From: Phycisphaerae bacterium
Lineage (GTDB): Bacteria > Chloroflexota > Anaerolineae > 4572-78 > J111
DNA: 22,747 nt
Direction of reading: 5' to 3'
Assembly (NCBI GenBank): GCA_028285035.1
Contig: JANQQF010000016.1
Span: forward strand, 1-22,747
The number at the start of each line of letters is the position of its first letter. Position 1 is the first letter of the stretch. The position numbers were made by a program, and so were the translations under genes. Under the pieces are notes generated by a model. It did not search any database, was not told the origin of the DNA, and saw nothing but the letters and a program-made list of their open reading frames with translations. Of the stretch, positions 14,863-22,646 are shown piece by piece.

Positions 14863-16029
14863 ATGAACCAAGCACCCGTGAAAATTTTACAACCAACCTC
14901 ACTCTTAGCCACGGCTTCTCCAGCTCATCAATTTGACGAACTACTCAAGACCACACACTTCGACACCCTACTCGAAACCCACCCCACCCATACAATGCCT
15001 TGCCAGCCACCGATGGATATCAGCCACACCCCACAAGAAAACCAACTATTTTTTGGCAATCCCCAACGTCATTTCAAAACAGCATACCCTTTTCCCGCCA
15101 GTTATGTCGTGGCCTTGCCCCATAGTCGTCTAGTGGGTGAGGGATATATTCTGATTTCAGGACGAAATGAAGTGATCTCGGAGTCTTTTTCTGGGGATCA
15201 AGTACTGCAAAAAAGTGGGCACTTTTTACGAAAGCAACTCAAAATCGATTTGGGTGGTGGCCTGCAAACTGTCCCATTTGTTTTGTTTCGCGAGCACAGC
15301 TCATCACGGCTTATTGAACAGCCCTGTATCCTTCCCACCCACTACTGGCACTTCAACTATCATCACTGGTTAGTCGAGGTTCTGCCACGTTTACGCATCG
15401 CTCTAGAAACGCCTGAATTGGCCGATTGTCCGATCATTGTGCCTCAGCAGTTAAAGTCTTTTCAGCGGGAGTCACTTACCCTTTTGGGTATTCCAGCCAA
15501 TCGGCTCTTTCCTTTTGATGGCCAGGACTGGCCATTTCGTAACCTCATCTTTCCCTCCATTGGCGTTTTCGCCCCCCACGAATTGCGCTGGGTACGAGAC
15601 GGATTGTTAGCAGGAATGGGGATCACCACGAATTCCCCCGCCACAGAGGGTCTCTACTACGTCACCCGTCGTGATACAACCAATCGACAGGTGATTAATG
15701 AGGATGAGGTAATCAGATTTCTAAGTCAGCGCGGCTTCGAGATTATTACCCTCACTGGAATGCCTCTGCAAAAACAAATTGAGCGCTTTGCCTCGGCCAA
15801 AATTGTCATTGGTCCCCACGGGGCAGGTCTAACTAACATGCTTTTTGCCCCACCAGATGCCACCCTCATTGAACTAATGCCCAATGACCAAGTTAACCAT
15901 TGCTTTTGGGTCATTGCCAACGCCATCGATCACCACTACACATTCATTGCAGGTCAACAGATGAATGAACAACGTGATTTTATCGTGCCTATTGAGCGAT
16001 TACAACAGATCCTCTTAAAAGTAATGTAG
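14863..16029 (+). CDS. family 61 glycosyltransferase
   Basis: This 388-aa protein has the hallmarks of GT61 (DUF563): HYWHFNYHHWLVEVLPRL (about 160-177), a VTRR motif after LYY (265-270) and the highly conserved GPHGAGLTNMLFAPPDATL (317-335) near the C-terminus. GT61 enzymes include xylosyl- and N-acetylglucosaminyltransferases; bacterial members usually act in cell-surface polysaccharide or glycoprotein synthesis, but the sugar used here cannot be told. No signal peptide or membrane segment is evident, so it should be cytoplasmic. Its length is typical. It follows the TPR-GT4 gene and shares its leaderless promoter type, so the two probably work in one glycosylation pathway, possibly on the secreted proteins encoded downstream (inference). 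Confidence 0.88.
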   Translation: MNQAPVKILQPTSLLATASPAHQFDELLKTTHFDTLLETHPTHTMPCQPPMDISHTPQENQLFFGNPQRHFKTAYPFPASYVVALPHSRLVGEGYILISGRNEVISESFSGDQVLQKSGHFLRKQLKIDLGGGLQTVPFVLFREHSSSRLIEQPCILPTHYWHFNYHHWLVEVLPRLRIALETPELADCPIIVPQQLKSFQRESLTLLGIPANRLFPFDGQDWPFRNLIFPSIGVFAPHELRWVRDGLLAGMGITTNSPATEGLYYVTRRDTTNRQVINEDEVIRFLSQRGFEIITLTGMPLQKQIERFASAKIVIGPHGAGLTNMLFAPPDATLIELMPNDQVNHCFWVIANAIDHHYTFIAGQQMNEQRDFIVPIERLQQILLKVM

Positions 16030-16115
16030 TTTGATTATACACGGTTCTGTCAGATGGCTGGTGTGACGCAGAGCATTGGTCCCAGGCCTAAATGTATAAC
16101 TCCTGTACACTTTCA

Positions 16116-16160
16116 TTAATCATGTCATAAAAGTGCAGATTTTTGGCTTAATCATGTCAT
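16116..16160. repeat. 13-bp direct repeat TTAATCATGTCAT
   Basis: Two identical copies of TTAATCATGTCAT lie at 16116-16128 and 16148-16160, start points 32 bp apart, about three helical turns. They stand upstream of the promoter candidate at 16222-16250 and could be an activator or repressor site. Confidence 0.45.
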
Positions 16161-16221
16161 TAATCCATAAATTCAGAGCATTTTTGAGCAAAATCCCCCT
16201 AAATCTCTCCCTTTTTTTCCA

Positions 16222-16250
16222 TTCATATTCAAATTCAAGTGTGTTATGAT
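16222..16250 (+). promoter_or_regulatory. extended -10 promoter candidate
   Basis: TATGAT (16245-16250) is preceded by TGT, an extended -10 TGn motif, and by a weak -35 TTCATA (16222-16227) with a 17-base spacer. It would drive the secreted repeat-protein gene with a long leader. Confidence 0.35.
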
Positions 16251-16492
16251 ACTTACACAAATTTACTTTAGCTCCTCAGCTTTAAATAATTTTTTGTTGC
16301 TGTACTACATTATATTTTTAGCCGAGAAAGCCCTACAGACTCCATTTTCAAATGTAGAACTTAGGGAAAGAGACAGTGGGGCTGGCTCCTTATGATTTCA
16401 GGCAAAATTCAGGAACGTGACAGGGAAATCAAATTTTTCAATTTATAATTGAGATAAAGAGGTTGCAATTAGTGATATTTAAGGAGTCTGTT

Positions 16493-18862
16493 ATGTCTCA
16501 CAAAAATTTATATAAACCTACCAAAGAAACCAAATCTTCAGCCTACGAAGCGGCCCATACCCGCCAGCCCATCGGGCAGATAACCACATTAAGTGGTTTC
16601 CCTGAGGGCGACACCCGCCACTTATGGCACCGCCTCTGGCAACAAATCCAGCGGGGTCAGCGCACCCTACATCACATCCAGCAATGGCTGTACGAACGCC
16701 GCCTCACCCTGCCCCACCTGACCCTGCCCGCCCACCTCAGCCGCAGCGAGTGGTTGGCAATGGCGATGGCGGCGGGGTTGATGATGGGGAGTTTGAGCCA
16801 GCCGTTGGTGGCACAAGCTCAAGAACCGGTGGGGGGCGAGTTCCAGGTCAATACGTATACGACACGTCAACAAGACCACCCTGATATAAGCATGAACGCC
16901 GACGGAGATTTTATTATCGTTTGGGATTCTTATGGACAAGATGGAAGTACTTCGGGTATCTATGCTCAACGATATAATGCCAATGGCGTACCTCAGGGTG
17001 CTGAATTTCAAGTCAACTCTTACACAACCAATAGCCAGTCACGTCCTAGTATAGGTATGGATCGAGAAGGCGATTTTATCATTGCTTGGGATTCTTATGG
17101 ACAAGATGGAAGTACTTCGGGTATCTATGCTCAACGATATAATGCCAACGGAATACCTCAAGGTTCCGAATTTCAAGTCAACTCTTACACGACATCATCC
17201 CAAAGCGCTGTAGATGTAGCCATGGATGGGGATGGTGATTTTGTAATTGTTTGGGCCTCCTTTCCTCAGGATGGTGACTCAACCGGCATCTATGCTCAAC
17301 GGTATAATGCCAACGGAATACCTCAAGGTTCCGAATTTCAAGTCAACTCTTACACGACATCATTCCAAAACTCTGTAGATGTAGCCATGGATGAGGATGG
17401 TAATTTTGTAATTGTTTGGAATTCCTTTACTCAGGATGGCGATACAGGGGGCATCTATGCTCAACGGTATAATGCCAACGGAATACCTCAAGGTTCCGAA
17501 TTTCAAGTCAACTCTTACACGACATCAGGTCAGAATAATCCAACAGTAGGAATGGACGCCGATGGAAATTTTGTCATCGCTTGGGATTCACCTTCTGTTA
17601 ATTCGCTAGATATCTTTGCCCAAAGATATAGTGCAGATGGTTCTCCTCGGGGATCTGAATTTATAGTCAATAGCTTTACTTCAGAGTCCCAAAAAAACCC
17701 TACTATAGCAATGAACCCCGATGGTGATTTTGTAGTGACTTGGTTTGACAGGCACGATGATATTATGGGAGATTTACAAGATGATATTAAGGCTCAACTA
17801 TATAGTGCAGATGGTTCTCCCCAGGGATCTGAATTCCAAGTTAATACATTTACTTCTGATCAACAATTCAAACAAGAGGTTGCCATGGATGCGAACGGTA
17901 ATTTTGTGGTCACTTGGGTTAACTATGATGATCAAGATGGGCATTATTATGGTATCTTTGCCCAACGTTACCGACCGACTCCAGAAATATTGATTAGCGC
18001 CAACAATCAGGAAATTATTGATGGTGATACTACGCCCACATTGACAGATCATACTGATTTTGGGAATGTTATTGTTGGGCGGGAAAAGTTGGCCCGCACC
18101 TTCACCATCTCCAACACAGGAGCTGATGAACTAACCATCAGCACTGTCAATCTGACTGGCACCCACGCCAGTGACTTTACCGTCACCCAACACCCCAGCA
18201 GTCCTGTCGCCATCAATGACAGTACAAGCTTCCAAATCACCTTTAACCCTTCAGTAACGGGCACACAAACAGTGACGGCCAGTTTAACCAACAACGACCC
18301 TGACGAAAATCCTTACACCTTTGTCATTCAGGGTGATAGTGTTAGCGCTGAAAGCATTGGCACCGATGGCATTTCCGATGCTATCGAAAATAGTGGACCA
18401 AATGGGGGTGATGGCAATGAGGATGGTATTCCCGATAGTATCCAAGACAATGTGGCCTCTTTGCCAGGGGACAGTGGAAATTATCTCACTTTAGAGTCAC
18501 CAGATGGTTCAACCCTGTCCAACATTGCCGTCACTGACACTCTACCCATTACTCCTCCTGTTGGGGCCAGGCTTAGTGAAGGATTAATTGATTTTAGTCT
18601 AACCAATTTGACCCCAGGTCAGACCATCTCCCTTACTCTGAAAGTCCATTCTGGAGAAACACCCAGACTCTACCTCAAGCTCCAGGATGGCAAGTGGATC
18701 CAGTATGACCAGGTGGTCATTGATGGGAGCGACCTCATCTTAACCCTGACCGATGGCGGTAACGGGGATGATGACGGCCTTGCTAATGGAACCATCATTG
18801 ATCCAGGAGCACTAGATTTTAGCACAGCAGTTTATCTGCCTGTGATTAAAAAAGATCAATGA
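16493..18862 (+). CDS. secreted seven-repeat protein with anchor-D and anchor-U modules
   Basis: In this 789-aa protein, residues 1-85 are a charged, Gln/His/Arg-rich cytoplasmic leader, then a hydrophobic segment (about 87-107) and a signal-peptidase site AQA (107-109). Seven repeats of about 50-55 residues follow (about 115-495), each with EFQVN.YTT..Q, a D.DGDF(V/I)I.W strand and GIYAQRYNA.G.PQG. A choice-of-anchor-D/HYDIN-like Ig domain (about 497-617, RTFTISNTG...ASDF) and a choice-of-anchor-U-like domain (about 620-780, DAIENSGPNGGDGNEDGIPDS) come after, then YLPVIKKDQ. It is exported and probably surface-held or secreted; ligand and function are unknown. The start at 16493 is preferred over 16463 because AAGGAG stands 6 bases before it and the two paralogues start the same way. 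Confidence 0.8.
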   Translation: MSHKNLYKPTKETKSSAYEAAHTRQPIGQITTLSGFPEGDTRHLWHRLWQQIQRGQRTLHHIQQWLYERRLTLPHLTLPAHLSRSEWLAMAMAAGLMMGSLSQPLVAQAQEPVGGEFQVNTYTTRQQDHPDISMNADGDFIIVWDSYGQDGSTSGIYAQRYNANGVPQGAEFQVNSYTTNSQSRPSIGMDREGDFIIAWDSYGQDGSTSGIYAQRYNANGIPQGSEFQVNSYTTSSQSAVDVAMDGDGDFVIVWASFPQDGDSTGIYAQRYNANGIPQGSEFQVNSYTTSFQNSVDVAMDEDGNFVIVWNSFTQDGDTGGIYAQRYNANGIPQGSEFQVNSYTTSGQNNPTVGMDADGNFVIAWDSPSVNSLDIFAQRYSADGSPRGSEFIVNSFTSESQKNPTIAMNPDGDFVVTWFDRHDDIMGDLQDDIKAQLYSADGSPQGSEFQVNTFTSDQQFKQEVAMDANGNFVVTWVNYDDQDGHYYGIFAQRYRPTPEILISANNQEIIDGDTTPTLTDHTDFGNVIVGREKLARTFTISNTGADELTISTVNLTGTHASDFTVTQHPSSPVAINDSTSFQITFNPSVTGTQTVTASLTNNDPDENPYTFVIQGDSVSAESIGTDGISDAIENSGPNGGDGNEDGIPDSIQDNVASLPGDSGNYLTLESPDGSTLSNIAVTDTLPITPPVGARLSEGLIDFSLTNLTPGQTISLTLKVHSGETPRLYLKLQDGKWIQYDQVVIDGSDLILTLTDGGNGDDDGLANGTIIDPGALDFSTAVYLPVIKKDQ
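16921..17527 (+). repeat. near-identical 165-bp repeat units inside gene
   Basis: A 63-base block is identical at 16921-16983 and 17086-17148. A 75-base block occurs at 17123-17197, 17288-17362 and 17453-17527, the last two identical and the first differing at one base. All offsets are exactly 165 bp, i.e. one 55-residue protein repeat. This indicates recent duplication or gene conversion. Confidence 0.85.
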
Positions 18863-18873
18863 CTCTCATTGTA

Positions 18874-18895
18874 TAGACTCTCACTTTAGGGTCTA
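18874..18895 (+). terminator. weak stem-loop after first repeat-protein gene
   Basis: TAGACTC (18874-18880) pairs with GGGTCTA (18889-18895), including one G-U pair, around an 8-base loop. ACACCTTTTGTTT follows. It lies between the stop at 18862 and the next gene's ribosome binding site at 18911, so it may reduce read-through rather than fully stop it. Confidence 0.4.
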
Positions 18896-18922
18896 CACCT
18901 TTTGTTTCCGAAGGAGTTCTTT

Positions 18923-20827
18923 ATGTCTCATCTCATTTCAAAACCCCCAACTGAAGAAACCCAGCCTTCTGCTTATGAACTGGCCCACGCCCGCCAGCTC
19001 ATCGAGCAGGTGGGCACCCAAAGCGAACTCGCTGAGGCGGACACCCAACGCCTCTGGCAGCTACTCTGGCAGCAAATCCAGCGGGGGTACCGCACCCTAT
19101 ACCACATGCGCCAATGGCTGCAGGAGCGGCAACTAGCCCTCACCCGGACCACCTACCTCAGCCGCAGCGAGTGGCTGGCGATGGCGATGGCAGCGGGGTT
19201 GATGGTCGGGAGTTTGGGGCAACCGCTAATGGCACAGGCTCAAGAGCCAGTAGGCAGTGAGTTTCAGGTCAATACACATACGACTGCTTCACAATTTTTA
19301 CCTGATGTAGCGATGGATCTCAATGGGAACTTTGTTGTAACTTGGTCAAGTAACGATCAAGATGGTAGTGATTCTGGTATCTATGCCCAACGTTACAACG
19401 CCAGTGGCACGCCTCAGGGCAACGAATTTCGTGTCAACACCTATACAACAAATTCTCAAGAATTTCCCAGCATCGCAATGAACCAAGCTGGTGATTTTAT
19501 TATAGCGTGGGAAAGCGAAGGACAAGACGGTAGTGATGCTGGTATCTATGCCCAACGTTACAACGCCAGTGGCACGCCTCAGGGCAACGAATTTCGTGTC
19601 AACACCTATACAACAAACCGTCAACGAAGGCCTAATGTGGCCATGAATCAGGATGGGGATTTTGTTATCACTTGGAAAAGCCTAAATCAATATGACACCA
19701 TCTATGGTGTCTATGCTCAGCGTTACAACGTCAGTGGCACGCCTCAAGATAGCGAGTTCCATGTAAACACTTTCACTGCTCGTCATCAAACCAATCCTGA
19801 TGTAGCCATAGATCAGAATGGGAACTTTGTAATCACCTGGGCAAGTGGCGATAGTTCTAGTACGCAAGACGGAAGTAAAACTGGTGTTTTTGCACGTCGA
19901 TATAACGCATCAGGGGTAGCCCAAACCGATGAATTTCAGGTCAACTCTTACACTACAGGTGATCAAGGGTCCTTTTCATTTGATCAATCCATTGCCATGG
20001 ATCAGGATGGCGATTTTGTTATTACTTGGCTAAGTCAGGAACAGGATGGCAGCCTTCTCGGAACTTACGCTCAACGATACAATGCGACTGGCGTACCTCA
20101 GGGTGATGAATTTCTTATTAACACTTACACGACGCGTAATCAATATAGTGCTAGTATCGCAATGGACTCAGCTGGTAATTTTGTTGTCGTTTGGCAAAGT
20201 GACAGTCAAGACAATAGTAACACTGGTGTTTACGCACAAAGATATAATACATTAGGCGCTCCCCAAGGCAGTGAATTTCTAATAAATACAACTACAGCTG
20301 GTCCTCAAGGTAGTCCCAGTATTGACATGAATGCTGACGGCAACTTTGTGGTTGTATGGCAAGGGGCAGGGCCAGGCGATAGTATTGTAGATATCTTTGC
20401 TCAACAGTATGGCGTCCCATCTACCCCAGAAATTCTAGTCAGTGGTAATGGGCTGGAAATCATGGATGACGATACTACGCCTACAATTATGGATCACACT
20501 GACTTTGGTGATGTTCTCCTCAGTAGTGCCAACCTAACCCGCACCTTCACTATCTCCAACACCGGCAATGCCGAACTTACCCTTAACAATGTCACCCTCA
20601 GCGGTAGCCACGCCAGCGACTTTAGCATCACTCAACAGCCAACTAGCCCCATCGTTGGGAATAGCAGCATCACCTTCGAAATCACCTTTACTCCCTCCGC
20701 CACGGGGACTCGCACCGCCGAAGTTAGCTTGACCAATAATGACAGCGATGAAAATCCCTACAACTTTACCATTCAGGGAACAGGAGTGGATGAACAAAAG
20801 ATTTATTTTCCCTTAATTATCAAGTAG
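18923..20827 (+). CDS. secreted seven-repeat protein with anchor-D module
   Basis: This protein of about 634 aa is paralogous to its two neighbours. Residues 1-82 are the conserved leader (SAYELAHARQLIEQ, LWQQIQRG, RQWLQERQLAL, LSRSEWLAMAM), then a hydrophobic core and AQA cleavage site (104-106). Seven repeats (about 112-498) follow, again with EF.VNTYTT, DGDFVI.W and GIYAQRYNASGTPQG. A choice-of-anchor-D/HYDIN-like Ig domain (about 501-624, LTRTFTISNTGNAELTL, SGSHASDF) follows and the protein ends in IYFPLIIK. The anchor-U module of the upstream paralogue is absent. AAGGAG 6 bases before the ATG at 18923 decides the start over an upstream in-frame TTG. It lies 60 bases after the previous gene and may be co-transcribed in part. 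Confidence 0.8.
   Translation: MSHLISKPPTEETQPSAYELAHARQLIEQVGTQSELAEADTQRLWQLLWQQIQRGYRTLYHMRQWLQERQLALTRTTYLSRSEWLAMAMAAGLMVGSLGQPLMAQAQEPVGSEFQVNTHTTASQFLPDVAMDLNGNFVVTWSSNDQDGSDSGIYAQRYNASGTPQGNEFRVNTYTTNSQEFPSIAMNQAGDFIIAWESEGQDGSDAGIYAQRYNASGTPQGNEFRVNTYTTNRQRRPNVAMNQDGDFVITWKSLNQYDTIYGVYAQRYNVSGTPQDSEFHVNTFTARHQTNPDVAIDQNGNFVITWASGDSSSTQDGSKTGVFARRYNASGVAQTDEFQVNSYTTGDQGSFSFDQSIAMDQDGDFVITWLSQEQDGSLLGTYAQRYNATGVPQGDEFLINTYTTRNQYSASIAMDSAGNFVVVWQSDSQDNSNTGVYAQRYNTLGAPQGSEFLINTTTAGPQGSPSIDMNADGNFVVVWQGAGPGDSIVDIFAQQYGVPSTPEILVSGNGLEIMDDDTTPTIMDHTDFGDVLLSSANLTRTFTISNTGNAELTLNNVTLSGSHASDFSITQQPTSPIVGNSSITFEITFTPSATGTRTAEVSLTNNDSDENPYNFTIQGTGVDEQKIYFPLIIK
19374..19617 (+). repeat. identical 79-bp blocks at 165-bp offset
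   Basis: The block starting CTGGTATCTATG at 19374-19452 recurs at 19539-19617, offset by 165 bp. The same period is used in the upstream paralogue but with a different block sequence, so the two genes have homogenised independently. Confidence 0.75.
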
Positions 20828-20865
20828 ATATCTTATTCAACTATTTATCACCTTGATTAAGATAT
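20828..20865. terminator. AT-rich stem-loop directly after stop codon
   Basis: ATATCTTATTCAA (20828-20840) and TTGATTAAGATAT (20853-20865) form a 13-bp stem with one mismatch and a 12-base loop. It begins at the base after the TAG. There is only a short T-tract after it, so it could be a terminator or an mRNA 3'-end stabiliser. Confidence 0.45.
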
Positions 20866-21134
20866 TTATGCCTCACCCGGTTTTATCCAACCTGACCAAA
20901 ACAGCTAAGCTATTCGCCTATGGAGCTTAATATGCTCGCTTTCAATCGCGATACAGTGCTCGAGCCACATATCAATATCTTTAGGGCCATCTTTTGGATA
21001 CGATTTGGATACGATTTTGCTCTATATTGATATAGTTATCAACAAGTGCGTGGGGTGGATTACATCCTTTACATCTAAATCAGGAAGTACACCCAAAATC
21101 CTGTAACCAAATAATTATATCTTAGGAGATCTTT
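20866..21134. other. intergenic region before third repeat-protein gene
   Basis: This gap, 307 bases counted from the stop at 20827, holds the hairpin at 20828-20865 and an inverted repeat enclosing an 11-bp tandem repeat (20969-21033). The ribosome binding site AGGAG is at 21124-21128. A 20-codon ORF from the ATG at about 20868 lacks a ribosome binding site and was not called. No firm promoter was identified. Confidence 0.5.
20969..21033. promoter_or_regulatory. 10-bp inverted repeat enclosing an 11-bp tandem repeat
   Basis: ATATCAATAT (20969-20978) and ATATTGATAT (21024-21033) are perfect inverted arms 45 bases apart. Between them lie two perfect tandem copies of the 11-bp unit GGATACGATTT (20996-21006 and 21007-21017). 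The 11-bp period is that of one helical turn, as in winged-helix regulator sites. It lies about 100 bases upstream of the third repeat-protein gene. Confidence 0.5.
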
Positions 21135-22646
21135 ATGTCTGACCCAATTTCACCAAGACCAACCGAAGAAAGCAATGCCTCAGCTTACGAGCTGGCCCAC
21201 ACCCGCCACCTCGTCGAGCAGATGGGCAATCAGTACGGCCTCGCTGAAGCGGACACCCGGCACCTCAGGCACCTCCTCTGGCAACAAATCCGGCGGGGGC
21301 AGCGTATCCTACGCCATATCCAACAATGGCTGCGCGAACGTCGCCTCGCTCTGCCCACCCCCCTCAGCCGCAGCGAGTGGCTCGCCCTGATGATGGCCGC
21401 AGGGTTGATGGTCAGCGGCCTAGGGCAGCCGTTGTTGGCGCAGGCTCAGGAGCCGGTGGGTGATGAGTTTCAGGTGAATACGGAGACAGTGAATGCACAA
21501 ACAGAGCCCAGTGTTGCCATCGACCCATCGGGTAATTTTGTCATTGTCTGGACGGATTATAGCCGGAACCAACGTGATATTTATGCCCAACGGTATGACA
21601 GTAGTGGCAATCCCCAAGGTAGTGAATTTCAAGTCAACAGTCATACCACAAATAGACAAGACATGCCTGATGTCGCAATGGATGCCAATGGGAATTTTGT
21701 AGTTACGTGGACAAATGATGATGGTCAAGATGGTGATGGGACAGGAATATTTGCCCAACGGTTTGACTCAAGCGGCAACCCACAGGGCAATGAATTTCAG
21801 GTCAACAGCTACACCACCAGTAATCAGCTTTTTTCTGCAGTTGCCGCCGATACGGATGGCAATTTTGTCATCACTTGGCACAGTTTGAATCAGCTTGGCA
21901 ATAGTAAGCTCAACATTTACGCGCAACGATATGATAGCAACGGAAACCCGCAAGGTAGTGAGTTTCAAGTGAATAGTGATACCACTGATCGGCATCTCGA
22001 CCCGGATGTGGCAATGGATGCCGACGGTGATTTTGTCATCACCTGGCAGCGTGGCGTTCTGTTGGGCTATAGCATCTACGCCCATACTTACCGCGCAGAC
22101 GGCACCCCCGGCACTGAGTTTATGGTCAATTCATCGACAACATCATTTTATGCTAATCCAAGTGTAGCAATGGATAGCGATGGTGACTTTGCTATTGTTT
22201 GGCGGGATGGTGACTCATTTTTTGGTGGGTCACAAGATGGGAGCCGAAGCGGGATTATCGCCCGCAGGTTTAATGCTTCAGCGACACCACAGGCCGATGA
22301 ATTTGTCGTCAACAGTTATACGACTGGCACCCAAAGCTCACCACACATCGCAATGGATAGTATCGGAAATTTTGTCGTCAGTTGGGACAGCCATCAGGAC
22401 GACTCTGGGTTAAGCATTCAGGCTCAAGCCTTTAATACAGTCGGTAACCCCGATGGTAGCGAATTTCGCGTCAACACCTACACTACCAACGCCCAGGCTG
22501 CACCTCGTCTGGCGATGAATACCGATGGCGATTTTGTTGTAACTTGGAAAAGTTATTACCAAGATGGGGATTTTGAGGGGGTTTATGCTCAACGTTTCAA
22601 CGGAGTATCACAACAGAATGTTTACCTCCCTGTGGTTCTTAAATAA
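21135..22646 (+). CDS. secreted seven-repeat protein without Ig module
   Basis: This 503-aa protein is the shortest of the three paralogues. The leader (about 1-79) is strongly conserved (SAYELAHTRHLVEQ, LAEADTRHL, LLWQQIRRGQR, QQWLRERRLAL, LSRSEWLAL), followed by a hydrophobic core and AQA site (102-104). Seven repeats (about 109-493) of the EFQVN.YTT / DGDFVITW / IYAQRYDS.GNPQG type then run straight into the tail VYLPVVLK. Neither the anchor-D nor the anchor-U domain is present, which shows that the seven repeats are a self-sufficient unit. The repeats are more diverged from one another at DNA level than in the other two genes. AGGAG lies 6 bases before the ATG. Export is well supported; function and ligand are unknown. 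Confidence 0.82.
   Translation: MSDPISPRPTEESNASAYELAHTRHLVEQMGNQYGLAEADTRHLRHLLWQQIRRGQRILRHIQQWLRERRLALPTPLSRSEWLALMMAAGLMVSGLGQPLLAQAQEPVGDEFQVNTETVNAQTEPSVAIDPSGNFVIVWTDYSRNQRDIYAQRYDSSGNPQGSEFQVNSHTTNRQDMPDVAMDANGNFVVTWTNDDGQDGDGTGIFAQRFDSSGNPQGNEFQVNSYTTSNQLFSAVAADTDGNFVITWHSLNQLGNSKLNIYAQRYDSNGNPQGSEFQVNSDTTDRHLDPDVAMDADGDFVITWQRGVLLGYSIYAHTYRADGTPGTEFMVNSSTTSFYANPSVAMDSDGDFAIVWRDGDSFFGGSQDGSRSGIIARRFNASATPQADEFVVNSYTTGTQSSPHIAMDSIGNFVVSWDSHQDDSGLSIQAQAFNTVGNPDGSEFRVNTYTTNAQAAPRLAMNTDGDFVVTWKSYYQDGDFEGVYAQRFNGVSQQNVYLPVVLK

Larger units (their letters stand above)
16030..16492. other. intergenic region upstream of first repeat-protein gene
   Basis: These 463 bases hold a 13-bp direct repeat (16116-16160), a promoter candidate (16222-16250) and an AT-rich leader of about 235 bases up to AAGGAG at 16481-16486. 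A 21-codon ORF from the ATG at about 16053 lacks a ribosome binding site and was not called. No clear terminator for the GT61 gene was found. Confidence 0.5.

Noticed and set aside
16053..16118. 21-codon ORF after the GT61 gene
   Set aside because: There is no ribosome binding site and no sign of coding selection.
17123..17527. Regular spaced repeats resembling a CRISPR array
   Set aside because: Repeat and spacer are both coding, the period is 165 bp and the whole array lies in one long ORF.
20868..20930. 20-codon ORF starting near 20868
   Set aside because: There is no ribosome binding site, it lies next to a hairpin and it has no recognisable features.
21420..22592. Several minus-strand ORFs of 60-112 codons opposite the third secreted protein, and similar ones opposite the first two
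   Set aside because: They recur in the same register in each repeat, lack ribosome binding sites and are antisense shadows of the repeat codons.
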